Positions 1-5,765 of a DNA stretch of 5,820 nucleotides are shown here, piece by piece; positions within the stretch are counted from its first letter, which is position 1; each line of letters opens with the position of its first letter. This DNA comes from Candidatus Saccharimonadota bacterium (lineage in GTDB: Bacteria; Patescibacteriota; Saccharimonadia; Saccharimonadales; Saccharimonadaceae), in contig JAFWKB010000013.1 of NCBI GenBank assembly GCA_017511405.1, positions 1-5,820 of the forward strand. The letters are read 5' to 3'. Both the position numbers and the translations under genes were made by a program. The notes under the pieces are model-generated. The model worked only from the letters and a program-made list of their open reading frames with translations. It was not told the origin of the DNA and did not search any database.

Positions 1-63
1 AAGCGCTTCGGAAAAATCGACATCCCCTCAGATGCTTTTACGGTTATGCTGAAACGTGATTAA
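1..63 (+). CDS. 3' end of an unidentified protein gene (partial)
   Basis: The first frame is open from base 1 and ends with TAA at 61-63, giving a 20-residue C-terminus (KRFGKIDIPSDAFTVMLKRD). The other two forward frames close with TGA, and this one reads most naturally as protein, with mixed hydrophobic and charged residues and a basic end. The gene starts outside the window. Its stop abuts the stop of the opposing kinase-like gene with no gap. I do not recognise the family from so short a tail, so no function is given. Confidence 0.5.
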   Translation, partial: KRFGKIDIPSDAFTVMLKRD

Positions 64-66
64 TCA
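57..66. repeat. 10-bp perfect palindrome spanning two opposed stop codons
   Basis: TGATTAATCA is self-complementary. It contains the TAA of the + strand partial gene (61-63) and, on the other strand, the TGA of the kinase-like gene (64-66). It is too short and AT-rich to be a convincing terminator, and no longer hairpin with a T-run is visible around it. It may simply result from the tight convergent packing. Confidence 0.4.
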
Positions 67-726
67 AACAATCGCTTCGCTTGACTCTTTCTTCTTCTCG
101 ATATATTTATAAAGCTGCTCAACAAGCTCGTTAAATACCTGCTCTCGCTCCATATCCGCCCTGACCTCCACTAAGAGCCCGAGAGAACGATAATGTAAAA
201 GTACCGGAAGTGTCTTTTTTCTGAACTCCTCTAGTCTCGTCTGGAAAACCTCAAGCGAAACGTCGTCCGCTCGACTTCCTCTATCTTGTCTTGCTCCCAA
301 ATTTGCAACCGTTTCCCATCTATTCGTCACGTCAGCCTCAGAAACGTTGAGTACGACCGCCGCTTTAATCTCATGCCCAGAAGTTCTAGCTCGGTCAATT
401 ACGGTATCTTCTTCTCCGCTCCATCTTCCAATCGAACTTAGAACCAAAGGAAAGGGTTTAAGCTCTTCCTTGTCAAAATACGGAAGCACCCAATCATAAA
501 ACAAATCCGTCTTTATCAATTCGCCTCTATCAGTTAAATGTTGATTATTAACAGATTCCAGCGAACGAATTATTAAACCTGAAGAAAGAAATTTCGCCCC
601 AATCGATTCAGCAAGCCTCACGCCAACTGTGTCTTTACCCGACATGGGTAACCCGAAAATGTTTATCGAACCCGTGCCTAACCATTGTTTAATGACTAAT
701 AATTTTTGTTCCAAGTTTGCTTCCAT
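64..726 (-). CDS. Divergent adenylate kinase-like nucleoside monophosphate kinase
   Basis: A 220-residue P-loop protein of the adenylate kinase fold, probably cytoplasmic, transferring phosphate from ATP to a nucleoside monophosphate. The Walker A loop is GLPMSGKDT (residues 25-33; K31 binds phosphate), preceded by a hydrophobic strand, and SSG (48-50) sits where adenylate kinases have STGD. The C-terminal half follows the family pattern: R136, the RADD motif (R152, D154, D155), R164, then a T-P-x3-HY helix and a GLLVEV strand (183-188). Two features are atypical. The nucleotide-binding DGFPR motif is replaced by SIGRWSGEE (98-106), keeping one arginine (R101), and the LID is very short. The monophosphate substrate is therefore uncertain. 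The start is the ATG at 726-724, directly behind an extended -10 box and without a Shine-Dalgarno site. The gene is divergent from hrcA. The family call is firm; true adenylate kinase activity is not shown. Confidence 0.85.
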   Translation of the reverse strand: MEANLEQKLLVIKQWLGTGSINIFGLPMSGKDTVGVRLAESIGAKFLSSGLIIRSLESVNNQHLTDRGELIKTDLFYDWVLPYFDKEELKPFPLVLSSIGRWSGEEDTVIDRARTSGHEIKAAVVLNVSEADVTNRWETVANLGARQDRGSRADDVSLEVFQTRLEEFRKKTLPVLLHYRSLGLLVEVRADMEREQVFNELVEQLYKYIEKKKESSEAIV

Positions 727-732
727 ATATTA

Positions 733-741
733 ATCATAGCA
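733..741 (-). promoter_or_regulatory. Extended -10 promoter of the kinase-like gene
   Basis: On the minus strand the sequence reads TGCTATGAT. This is an extended -10 (TGn) with a hexamer matching TATAAT at five of six positions (738 to 733). No good -35 lies 17 bp upstream, which suits an extended -10 promoter. Six bases (TAATAT) separate the box from the ATG, so transcription should begin at or next to the start codon. Confidence 0.7.
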
Positions 742-773
742 CAAAACTCTCAATCCGCTATGAATTAGAAAAT

Positions 774-800
774 CTAGCACTCTTGACTATAAACTGCTAA
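774..800 (+). promoter_or_regulatory. CIRCE operator (HrcA binding site)
   Basis: CTAGCACTC (774-782), a 9-bp spacer (783-791) and AACTGCTAA (792-800) match the CIRCE consensus TTAGCACTC-N9-GAGTGCTAA at 8/9 and 7/9 positions with the exact canonical spacing. CIRCE is the operator of the heat-shock repressor HrcA, whose gene begins 18 bp downstream. The 9-bp spacer contains the -35 hexamer of the hrcA promoter, so bound repressor would block RNA polymerase directly. No second copy was seen in the window. Confidence 0.9.
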
Positions 801-811
801 TTTTATATAAT
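783..811 (+). promoter_or_regulatory. hrcA-grpE promoter (-35/-10)
   Basis: TTGACT (783-788), a 17-bp spacer and TATAAT (806-811) form a near-consensus housekeeping (sigma-70/SigA type) promoter. The hexamer ends 6 bases before the hrcA ATG at 818, so the expected start of transcription, about 7 bases after the box, is the A of the ATG. The promoter lies largely inside the CIRCE operator, consistent with autorepression by HrcA. Confidence 0.9.
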
Positions 812-817
812 AAGTCT

Positions 818-1573
818 ATGAATTTATCCGAGCGTCAGCGCGAAATCCTTTTCGCTATCATCGAACAATATGCCGAGCTCGCCTCCCCAGTCGGAAGCGT
901 TACCTTGGCTAAGCTTTTTGATGTTTCTTCCGCCACTATCCGTGCGGAAATGTCCAAGCTAGAATCTCTCGGTCTAATTGCCCAACCTCACACTTCCGCT
1001 GGCCGTATTCCTACCGACGCTGGTTATCGTTTTTATGTCAACTCTCTCGTTGAAGAATCTGAACAATCTGAACAATCCTCTGAGTTTGAAAAATCTCGTC
1101 TTCCTATGTTTACTCCCAAAGAGTATAATCGCGGAACTCACGTCCTCGAGGTTCGCGTTACTTCTCAAGCCACCGCCGAAGCTGCCATTCGTGGCGCAGT
1201 TGACTCCCTTGTCGAACTTACAGGAAATCTTGGCCTCGGCACTATCGGAAATCAGCTTTATCTGGCCGGAATTTCTCGCCTTTTAACTCAGCCCGAATTC
1301 GTCGACCTCACTCGTATTCAGGCTGTCGCCAAATTACTCGACAACCTCGAGCCGTGGCTTCGTGAAGCCGCTCCTGGCGAACCTCTCAACATCTTTATCG
1401 GTAAAGAAAATCCTATCGGGAAAACCTCTGGAGTTTCACTTATTATCTCTAAGTTCCGCTCTCCGTTTTCCGACAGCAGTTATATTGGCGTTCTCGGCCC
1501 AACCCGCCAAAATTACCAAAAAGTTATGACGCTCGTTAGAAAAGCCGGAGAAATGCTCGAAGAAACCTTATAA
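818..1573 (+). CDS. hrcA: Heat-inducible transcription repressor HrcA (short form)
   Basis: HrcA represses chaperone operons by binding CIRCE, and GroEL normally keeps it active. The N-terminal winged-helix domain (about 1-80) is fully typical: LSERQREIL, PVGSVTLAK, the recognition segment SSATIRAEMSKLESLGLI (37-54), then HTSAGRIPTDAGYRFYV. The C-terminal part is also typical: YLAGISRLLTQPEF (148-161), FIGKENP (193-199) and GVLGPTRQNY (224-233). At 251 residues it is roughly 90 shorter than common HrcA proteins of about 340. The missing part is the first half of the GAF-like domain and the inserted dimerisation domain, replaced by a Ser/Glu/Gln linker (about 79-97) and a compact segment. Both ends are intact and one frame is open throughout, so this looks like lineage reduction, not decay. 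The ATG lies 6 bases after the -10 box with no Shine-Dalgarno site. grpE follows after 24 bp. Confidence 0.96.
   Translation: MNLSERQREILFAIIEQYAELASPVGSVTLAKLFDVSSATIRAEMSKLESLGLIAQPHTSAGRIPTDAGYRFYVNSLVEESEQSEQSSEFEKSRLPMFTPKEYNRGTHVLEVRVTSQATAEAAIRGAVDSLVELTGNLGLGTIGNQLYLAGISRLLTQPEFVDLTRIQAVAKLLDNLEPWLREAAPGEPLNIFIGKENPIGKTSGVSLIISKFRSPFSDSSYIGVLGPTRQNYQKVMTLVRKAGEMLEETL
1058..1075 (+). repeat. Tandem 9-bp direct repeat in the hrcA linker
   Basis: Two perfect copies of TCTGAACAA (1058-1066 and 1067-1075) encode Ser-Glu-Gln twice, followed by a degenerate serine-rich continuation. They lie in the linker between the DNA-binding domain and the shortened sensor domain of HrcA. The repeat keeps the frame and could vary in copy number by slippage. 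Confidence 0.6.
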
Positions 1574-1586
1574 TCTAAACCAAAAT

Positions 1587-1592
1587 AAGGAG
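1587..1592 (+). promoter_or_regulatory. Shine-Dalgarno site of grpE
   Basis: AAGGAG lies 5 bases before the grpE ATG at 1598 and fixes that start. It is the only strong ribosome binding site before a gene in this window, and it serves the only operon-internal gene. This shows that the host ribosome uses the classical anti-Shine-Dalgarno sequence. Confidence 0.9.
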
Positions 1593-1597
1593 AAAAA

Positions 1598-2122
1598 ATG
1601 GACAATTCACAAAAAACTCAAGAAACCCCTCTAAAACACGCTACAAAGCCCGAAACATCAAAAGAGCCGTCTAGCGGCGCACCGACCGAAAAACCGCTTA
1701 AAACACCCGAGAATGATGCTAGCACCAAAATCGCCGAATTGACCAATGATTTACAACGCACTCGCGCAGATTTTGAGAACTACCGCAAAAACGTCGAAAA
1801 AGATAAAGAAAACCTCAGAAAACTCACTAAATTTGCCGAGGTTTCTAAATTTTTGCCTCTACTCGACGATTTAGATCGTGCAATCTCTGCTTATTCTGAA
1901 CTAAAACCCCTGGAAAAGAATTTCCAAAAGTCTCTCAAATCTCTCAATCTAGAAAAAATCAACACTAAAAAAGGCTCCGAATTCGATCCTGCCTTCCATG
2001 AAGCTGTCATGACCGAAGGGGAGGGAAGTAAAGAACATATCGCCGAAACCCTTCGCCCCGGCTATCTCTACGAAGGTGAAGTGCTCCGTCCAGCCATGGT
2101 CAAGGTCATTCTCTCTGACTAA
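1598..2122 (+). CDS. grpE: Nucleotide exchange factor GrpE
   Basis: GrpE releases ADP from the DnaK (Hsp70) chaperone and acts as a cytoplasmic dimer. The protein has 174 residues, within the usual range. Residues 1-45 are polar and probably disordered (Lys, Glu, Pro, Thr). A long charged helix follows from about 45 with the family segment RTRADFENYRKNVEKDKE, then LPLLDDLDRA. The C-terminal beta domain carries the signature FDPAFHEAV (about 128-136) and the conserved ending GYLYEGEVLRPAMVKV. It is the second gene of the hrcA operon, 24 bp after the hrcA stop, so it should be repressed by HrcA and induced by heat or protein damage. dnaK and dnaJ, often next in such operons, do not follow; the next gene has its own promoter. 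Confidence 0.97.
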   Translation: MDNSQKTQETPLKHATKPETSKEPSSGAPTEKPLKTPENDASTKIAELTNDLQRTRADFENYRKNVEKDKENLRKLTKFAEVSKFLPLLDDLDRAISAYSELKPLEKNFQKSLKSLNLEKINTKKGSEFDPAFHEAVMTEGEGSKEHIAETLRPGYLYEGEVLRPAMVKVILSD

Positions 2123-2141
2123 AAATCCCAAAAATAAACTC

Positions 2142-2159
2142 GCATAATTCTACTTATGC
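2142..2159. repeat. Small inverted repeat between grpE and the PBP gene
   Basis: GCATAA (2142-2147) and TTATGC (2154-2159) are perfect inverted arms around a 6-base centre. No T-run follows, and the stem is short and AT-rich, so it is a poor intrinsic terminator. It lies about where the -35 region of the PBP promoter would be, so it could equally be an operator or chance. Confidence 0.35.
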
Positions 2160-2169
2160 TAGAAAACTA

Positions 2170-2178
2170 TGTTATAAT
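2170..2178 (+). promoter_or_regulatory. Extended -10 promoter of the PBP gene
   Basis: TGTTATAAT combines the TGn extension with a perfect -10 hexamer (2173-2178). The best -35 candidate upstream is weak. Six bases (ATCGAT) separate the box from the ATG at 2185, so the predicted transcript starts at the start codon. No Shine-Dalgarno sequence precedes this ATG. The PBP gene is therefore probably transcribed separately from hrcA-grpE, although read-through cannot be excluded. Confidence 0.8.
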
Positions 2179-2184
2179 ATCGAT

Positions 2185-5010
2185 ATGGTGAAGAAAGCTT
2201 TGAAAAAGAAAACGGAGAAAATTCTCCCGAAGGGTTCTAGAAGCTCCTCAAAAAAGAAAAACACAAAAAAAGAAAAACTTTCCCGTGCCGAGAAAAAGGC
2301 GCTCCGCGATAAAAAGAAAAAGACCGAACTCGCAAGCCGCGCTGCCACGAAACGAGATTTAGAATCTCTTGGTTTTTTCGAGCGTATGAAGGTTAAAAGA
2401 AGGCTCCGCCGAGATCGCGAGGCCCGCCGTCGCGCCGAGGACCTTGCTACTCTCCCTAAAAATCCTGTCGCCCGCTTCTTTGCCCATCTCCACCCTAAGC
2501 GCGTCTTTCGCTATTGGTTCTCTCTCCGTGGCCTAAAAACCATTGGAAAATTTCTCCTTGCCTGTATTTTGATTGGAATTATCGCTGTTGGTGCTCTTTT
2601 CCTCTATTTCAAGAAAGACGTTGCCGACATTAAACTCTCCAACATCTCCATTTCCGAAACCGTCAATAAATACCTCGACCGTAACGGCGTTGTTCTCTGG
2701 GAAGATACCGGGACGGAAAACTATCGTCTTGTCGTAGATAGCAAGGATATTCCTGACTATGTCAAACAAGCTACGATTTCCATTGAGGACAAAAATTTCT
2801 ATGACCACCCCGGAGTTGATTTTACCGGTTTAACTCGTGCTGTACTCGCCACCGTCTCTGGAAAAAGCGTTCAAGGTGGTTCAACCTTAACTCAACAGCT
2901 CATCAAGCAACTTTATTTCGCAGACGAAGCAGCCTCGGCCAACCGTGGCGGTATCCAACGTAAGATTAAAGAGTTGATTCTTGCCCTTGAACTTGAGAAA
3001 CAATACGACAAAGACCAAATTCTCACCATGTATCTCAATGAGAGCCCGTATGGTGGTCGCCGCAACGGAATTGAGTCTGCCGCCCAAACTTACTTCGGCA
3101 AGGGAACAAAAGATCTAACAATTGCCGAGGCTGCCTTCCTCGCCTCGATTCCTAACAACCCTGCCGTTTTGAACCCTTATAACGCGGCCGGCAACGAAGC
3201 CTTAATTGAGCGCCAACAAAAAACCATCAACCGTATGGTTGAATATGGTTACATTACTCAAGAACAAGCCGATGAAGCTAAAAAAGTTGATATCCTCGCC
3301 ACGGTTAAGCCCGAAGCTTCCCAATACGAGAACATTCTTGCTCCTCACTTTGTCCTTGAGGTGAAATCCCTTCTTGAAGAAAAATATGGCTATTCTACCA
3401 TGCGCTCTGGCGGCTTTACCATTAAAACCACGCTCGATATCCGCGCCCAACAGGCTGCCGAGGCCGCCGTTGCTGCTGGCGCTGCGCTCTTTAGCTATAA
3501 CGGCTCCGACAATATTGCCCTTGCCTCCCTTGATGTAGAAACTAGCCAAGTCATCGCTATGGTTGGCTCGGTCGACTTTAATAATGCCGAATATGGCGCG
3601 CACAACGCTGCTAACTCCTTAATCGAGCCCGGCTCAACAATCAAGCCTGTCCTCGACTATACTCCGCTCTTCATAGAGCGTAGCGGCCAAAACTACGGCC
3701 CAGGTAGCGTCCTCAAAGACGAAAACATCGACTCAATCTATTGTCGTGGTTATCAAGGCTCGTGTATGTTAAGAAACTATACTACGAGATTCTATGGCAA
3801 CGTCACTATTCGTCAGGCTCTCTCTAACTCCCTTAACATTCCTGCTGTTAAAGCTCTCTACATTAACGGAGTCCCGAACTCCCTTGATGTCCTCCATAAG
3901 CTCGGCGACAAGTCTTATTGTTCGGAAAACGCAGAGACCGCCGGTCTTTCCATTGCTATCGGTTCTGGATGTAATATTCGCGTTGTTGAACACGCCAACA
4001 CTTATGCCTCTCTTTCTCGTGGCGGAACCTATAAAGATATCACCTACGTTCTCGAAGTTAAAAATAGTGCCGGTGACATACTTGAATCTTGGTCTGATAC
4101 TGCCGGCGAACGCGTTGTTGATGATCAAGTCGCCTATATGATTTGGGACATTCTTCGCGATCCTGTCGCTCGTTCTCAACTTGTTTGGGGTTCTCAAGCT
4201 TACGCCTTCGGTTTCGTTGTCCCCGGCGTAGAAACCGCCTCCAAGACCGGCACGACGACGACCGCGAACTCCGCCGTCACTAAAGATTCCCTCATGATTA
4301 GCTATTCTTCCGCTATCTCCACTGTGGTCTGGAACGGTAATCACGACGGGTCTGGACTTTGGAATTCGGACAATACCATCGTTCGCCGTGTCATCAACAA
4401 CTACATGGAATCTGTCCATAAAGACGTCTATGCTGCCGAGGGTAAATGGCACGAAGGAGATGCTCCTGCTCGCCCAGCCGGAATTAAAACCCTTACCGTC
4501 AACGGAAAGACTGATATCTGGCCTTCCTGGTATAACGAAAAGACTTCTGGCGTTTCTAAAGAAAGCCTCCGCTTCAACAAATACACCAAGAAACTTGCTT
4601 CGACCTGTACGAAAGAAGAAGATATAGAAACCATTGAGGTCACCAAGATGATTGATCCGATGACCAACAATGAAATCTGGAACGTTCCTGAAGGCTATGA
4701 CCGCGAAACTCAAGACGACTGTAGCTACTCAACCCCTACCGTTAACGTCTCTCTAAGCGGCAATCATCTCAACATCACCGTCAACGGAAGCTCCATTATC
4801 GGCGGTTCTTACACGGTCACCGACGCCTCCGGCAAGGTCGTCAGCACCGGCAGGATTTCTTCTGCCTCCTTCACCGACAGCTATACCGTCACCGGCAAAG
4901 AAGAAACCTTGTCCGTTACTGTAACTGACACTCAAGGCGTCTCTTCCGGCTCGCGCTCTGTCGCCGTCCCTAAGACCTCGTCGAACAAGAAATCTTCCTC
5001 GGGCAGCTAA
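2185..5010 (+). CDS. Class A penicillin-binding protein (bifunctional peptidoglycan glycosyltransferase/transpeptidase)
   Basis: This 941-residue membrane enzyme polymerises lipid II and crosslinks the peptide stems. Residues 1-117 form a long, very basic cytoplasmic tail, followed by one membrane anchor (about 120-142). The GT51 glycosyltransferase domain (about 160-335) has all its motifs: EDKNFYDHPG with catalytic E201, GGSTLTQQL (231-239), RKIKE (259-263), YLNESPYGG (283-291) and a YFGK/AEAAFLASIPNNP block. The transpeptidase domain (about 440-735) has SxxK (S484, K487), SLN (549-551) and KTGT (687-690), so both activities look intact. After a linker with W779 and W782, residues 850-927 form a Thr/Ser/Val-rich beta domain, possibly Ig/FnIII-like, then a Ser/Lys tail. 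Six cysteines lie outside the membrane (520, 527, 579, 596, 808, 846), an even number that could form three disulfides. The gene stands alone behind its own promoter and ends 36 bp before the opposing PIN/TRAM stop. PBP1a and PBP2a-type naming is not resolvable here. Confidence 0.97.
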   Translation: MVKKALKKKTEKILPKGSRSSSKKKNTKKEKLSRAEKKALRDKKKKTELASRAATKRDLESLGFFERMKVKRRLRRDREARRRAEDLATLPKNPVARFFAHLHPKRVFRYWFSLRGLKTIGKFLLACILIGIIAVGALFLYFKKDVADIKLSNISISETVNKYLDRNGVVLWEDTGTENYRLVVDSKDIPDYVKQATISIEDKNFYDHPGVDFTGLTRAVLATVSGKSVQGGSTLTQQLIKQLYFADEAASANRGGIQRKIKELILALELEKQYDKDQILTMYLNESPYGGRRNGIESAAQTYFGKGTKDLTIAEAAFLASIPNNPAVLNPYNAAGNEALIERQQKTINRMVEYGYITQEQADEAKKVDILATVKPEASQYENILAPHFVLEVKSLLEEKYGYSTMRSGGFTIKTTLDIRAQQAAEAAVAAGAALFSYNGSDNIALASLDVETSQVIAMVGSVDFNNAEYGAHNAANSLIEPGSTIKPVLDYTPLFIERSGQNYGPGSVLKDENIDSIYCRGYQGSCMLRNYTTRFYGNVTIRQALSNSLNIPAVKALYINGVPNSLDVLHKLGDKSYCSENAETAGLSIAIGSGCNIRVVEHANTYASLSRGGTYKDITYVLEVKNSAGDILESWSDTAGERVVDDQVAYMIWDILRDPVARSQLVWGSQAYAFGFVVPGVETASKTGTTTTANSAVTKDSLMISYSSAISTVVWNGNHDGSGLWNSDNTIVRRVINNYMESVHKDVYAAEGKWHEGDAPARPAGIKTLTVNGKTDIWPSWYNEKTSGVSKESLRFNKYTKKLASTCTKEEDIETIEVTKMIDPMTNNEIWNVPEGYDRETQDDCSYSTPTVNVSLSGNHLNITVNGSSIIGGSYTVTDASGKVVSTGRISSASFTDSYTVTGKEETLSVTVTDTQGVSSGSRSVAVPKTSSNKKSSSGS

Positions 5011-5019
5011 CCTAGTAGA

Positions 5020-5052
5020 AAAATAAACTCCTCGCTTTGAGGGGTTTATTTT
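5020..5052. terminator. Bidirectional intrinsic terminator between the PBP and PIN/TRAM genes
   Basis: AAAATAAACTCCTC (5020-5033) pairs with GAGGGGTTTATTTT (5039-5052) over 14 positions with a single G-U wobble, closing a 5-base loop. The stem has a GC-rich top and an A/T base, so each strand presents a U-rich run after the stem. It can stop the PBP transcript on + and the PIN/TRAM transcript on -. The TAA stop of the PIN/TRAM gene (5048-5046) lies inside the stem. Confidence 0.9.
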
Positions 5053-5759
5053 CTTCTCGTTTTGCGACCGCTTAAGACGGCCGCGAATATCATTCTTCCT
5101 GCACTCGTTTGCAAAAACCTTATGAATCGAACCTCTACTGTTCGTCCGATCAACTTTTCTCCCCCGTCCACGACTACCATCGTTCCGTCTTCAAGATGCC
5201 CAACCCCTTGCTTCGGATTGCTGCCTTTCTCAAGGATTTTTACTCGGAACTTATCCCCCTCTCTAAACTTATTGGCAAGCACAATCGCTAAATCGTTAAC
5301 ATTTAAAACCTCGACCTTCTCCGTTTCTGCGACCTTCGCAAGATTATAATCACAAGTGAGAATTAATCCGCCGTTTTCTTTCGCAAGCACAATTAACCGT
5401 TCATCAACCAACATCTTCCCGAGATTTGTATCGTCATATATTTCCGCATCAAAATAAACCACTCTTTCGAGCTCATTCGCAATCTCCATCCCTTTTCTTG
5501 CTCTCGCTCGCTTCTCGCTATCTTTGCCGTCCGCAAGGAGTTGAAGCTCTCGAATCACGCTTTTCGGAATTAAAAAATCGTCCGACAAAAACCCTGTTTT
5601 TGCCACCTCGAGGATTCTACCGTCCATAAGTGCCGAAGTGTCAACAAAAACTTTTCGCTTCCCGCGATTTCTAGTTTTCTTTTGAGTAATTTTCTCCCAA
5701 GCGAGGAAACTAGTCTCGAAAAACACACCTGAACAGAGTAAAAGAATAACTAAATCCAT
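5046..5759 (-). CDS. YacL-like PIN/TRAM domain protein, membrane anchored (probable ribonuclease)
   Basis: This 237-residue protein has an N-terminal hydrophobic segment (about 3-21), a basic stretch (26-36) that should stay in the cytoplasm, a PIN nuclease-fold domain (about 37-160) and a TRAM nucleic-acid-binding domain (about 165-227). Family signatures are VFVDTSALMDGRI (37-49), IPKSVIRELQLLAD (64-77), KRARARKGM (83-91), TCDYNLAKVAE (135-145), VLNVNDLA (151-158), QGVGHLEDGTMVVV (184-197) and FLQTSAGRMIFA (215-226). The acidic residues expected to bind metal are present: D40, E71, D119 and D137. Bacillus YacL is about 366 residues with several membrane helices; here only one remains. The RNA substrate of this family is not established, so ribonuclease activity is inferred from the fold. 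The start is the ATG at 5759-5757, 6 bases after a perfect -10 box. Confidence 0.93.
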   Translation of the reverse strand: MDLVILLLCSGVFFETSFLAWEKITQKKTRNRGKRKVFVDTSALMDGRILEVAKTGFLSDDFLIPKSVIRELQLLADGKDSEKRARARKGMEIANELERVVYFDAEIYDDTNLGKMLVDERLIVLAKENGGLILTCDYNLAKVAETEKVEVLNVNDLAIVLANKFREGDKFRVKILEKGSNPKQGVGHLEDGTMVVVDGGEKLIGRTVEVRFIRFLQTSAGRMIFAAVLSGRKTRRK

Positions 5760-5765
5760 CTTCTC

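Noticed and set aside
64..66. TGA recoded as glycine, as in some other candidate-phyla bacteria (SR1, Gracilibacteria)
   Set aside because: Glycine is encoded by GGN throughout, no in-frame TGA occurs inside any conserved domain, and the kinase-like protein ends naturally at this TGA.
748..753. TTGAGA on the minus strand as a -35 box for the kinase-like gene
   Set aside because: It is only 9 bp from the -10 hexamer, far too close for a sigma-70 promoter. The extended -10 explains the promoter better.
978..1286. 102-codon + frame inside hrcA
   Set aside because: It overlaps conserved HrcA sequence in another frame, is leucine/proline-rich as expected from frame-shifted pyrimidine-rich codons, and has no ribosome site. 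It also does not explain the shortened HrcA, since the HrcA frame is continuous.
818..1573. HrcA as a frameshifted or decaying pseudogene because it is short
   Set aside because: The frame is uninterrupted, both conserved ends are present, and a matching CIRCE operator and promoter are intact.
2248..2278. A-rich repeat tract as a mobile or regulatory repeat
   Set aside because: It encodes lysine-rich tail sequence in frame with the PBP. It is low-complexity coding sequence.
3769..4713. Long open frame of 314 codons on the minus strand inside the PBP gene
   Set aside because: It lies opposite transpeptidase coding sequence with intact SLN and KTG motifs, shows no recognisable domain and has no promoter or ribosome site. 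It is an antisense shadow caused by biased codon use.
5062..5629. Several + strand open frames opposite the PIN/TRAM gene
   Set aside because: The minus-strand protein matches PIN and TRAM motifs along its whole length. The opposite frames have no recognisable features.
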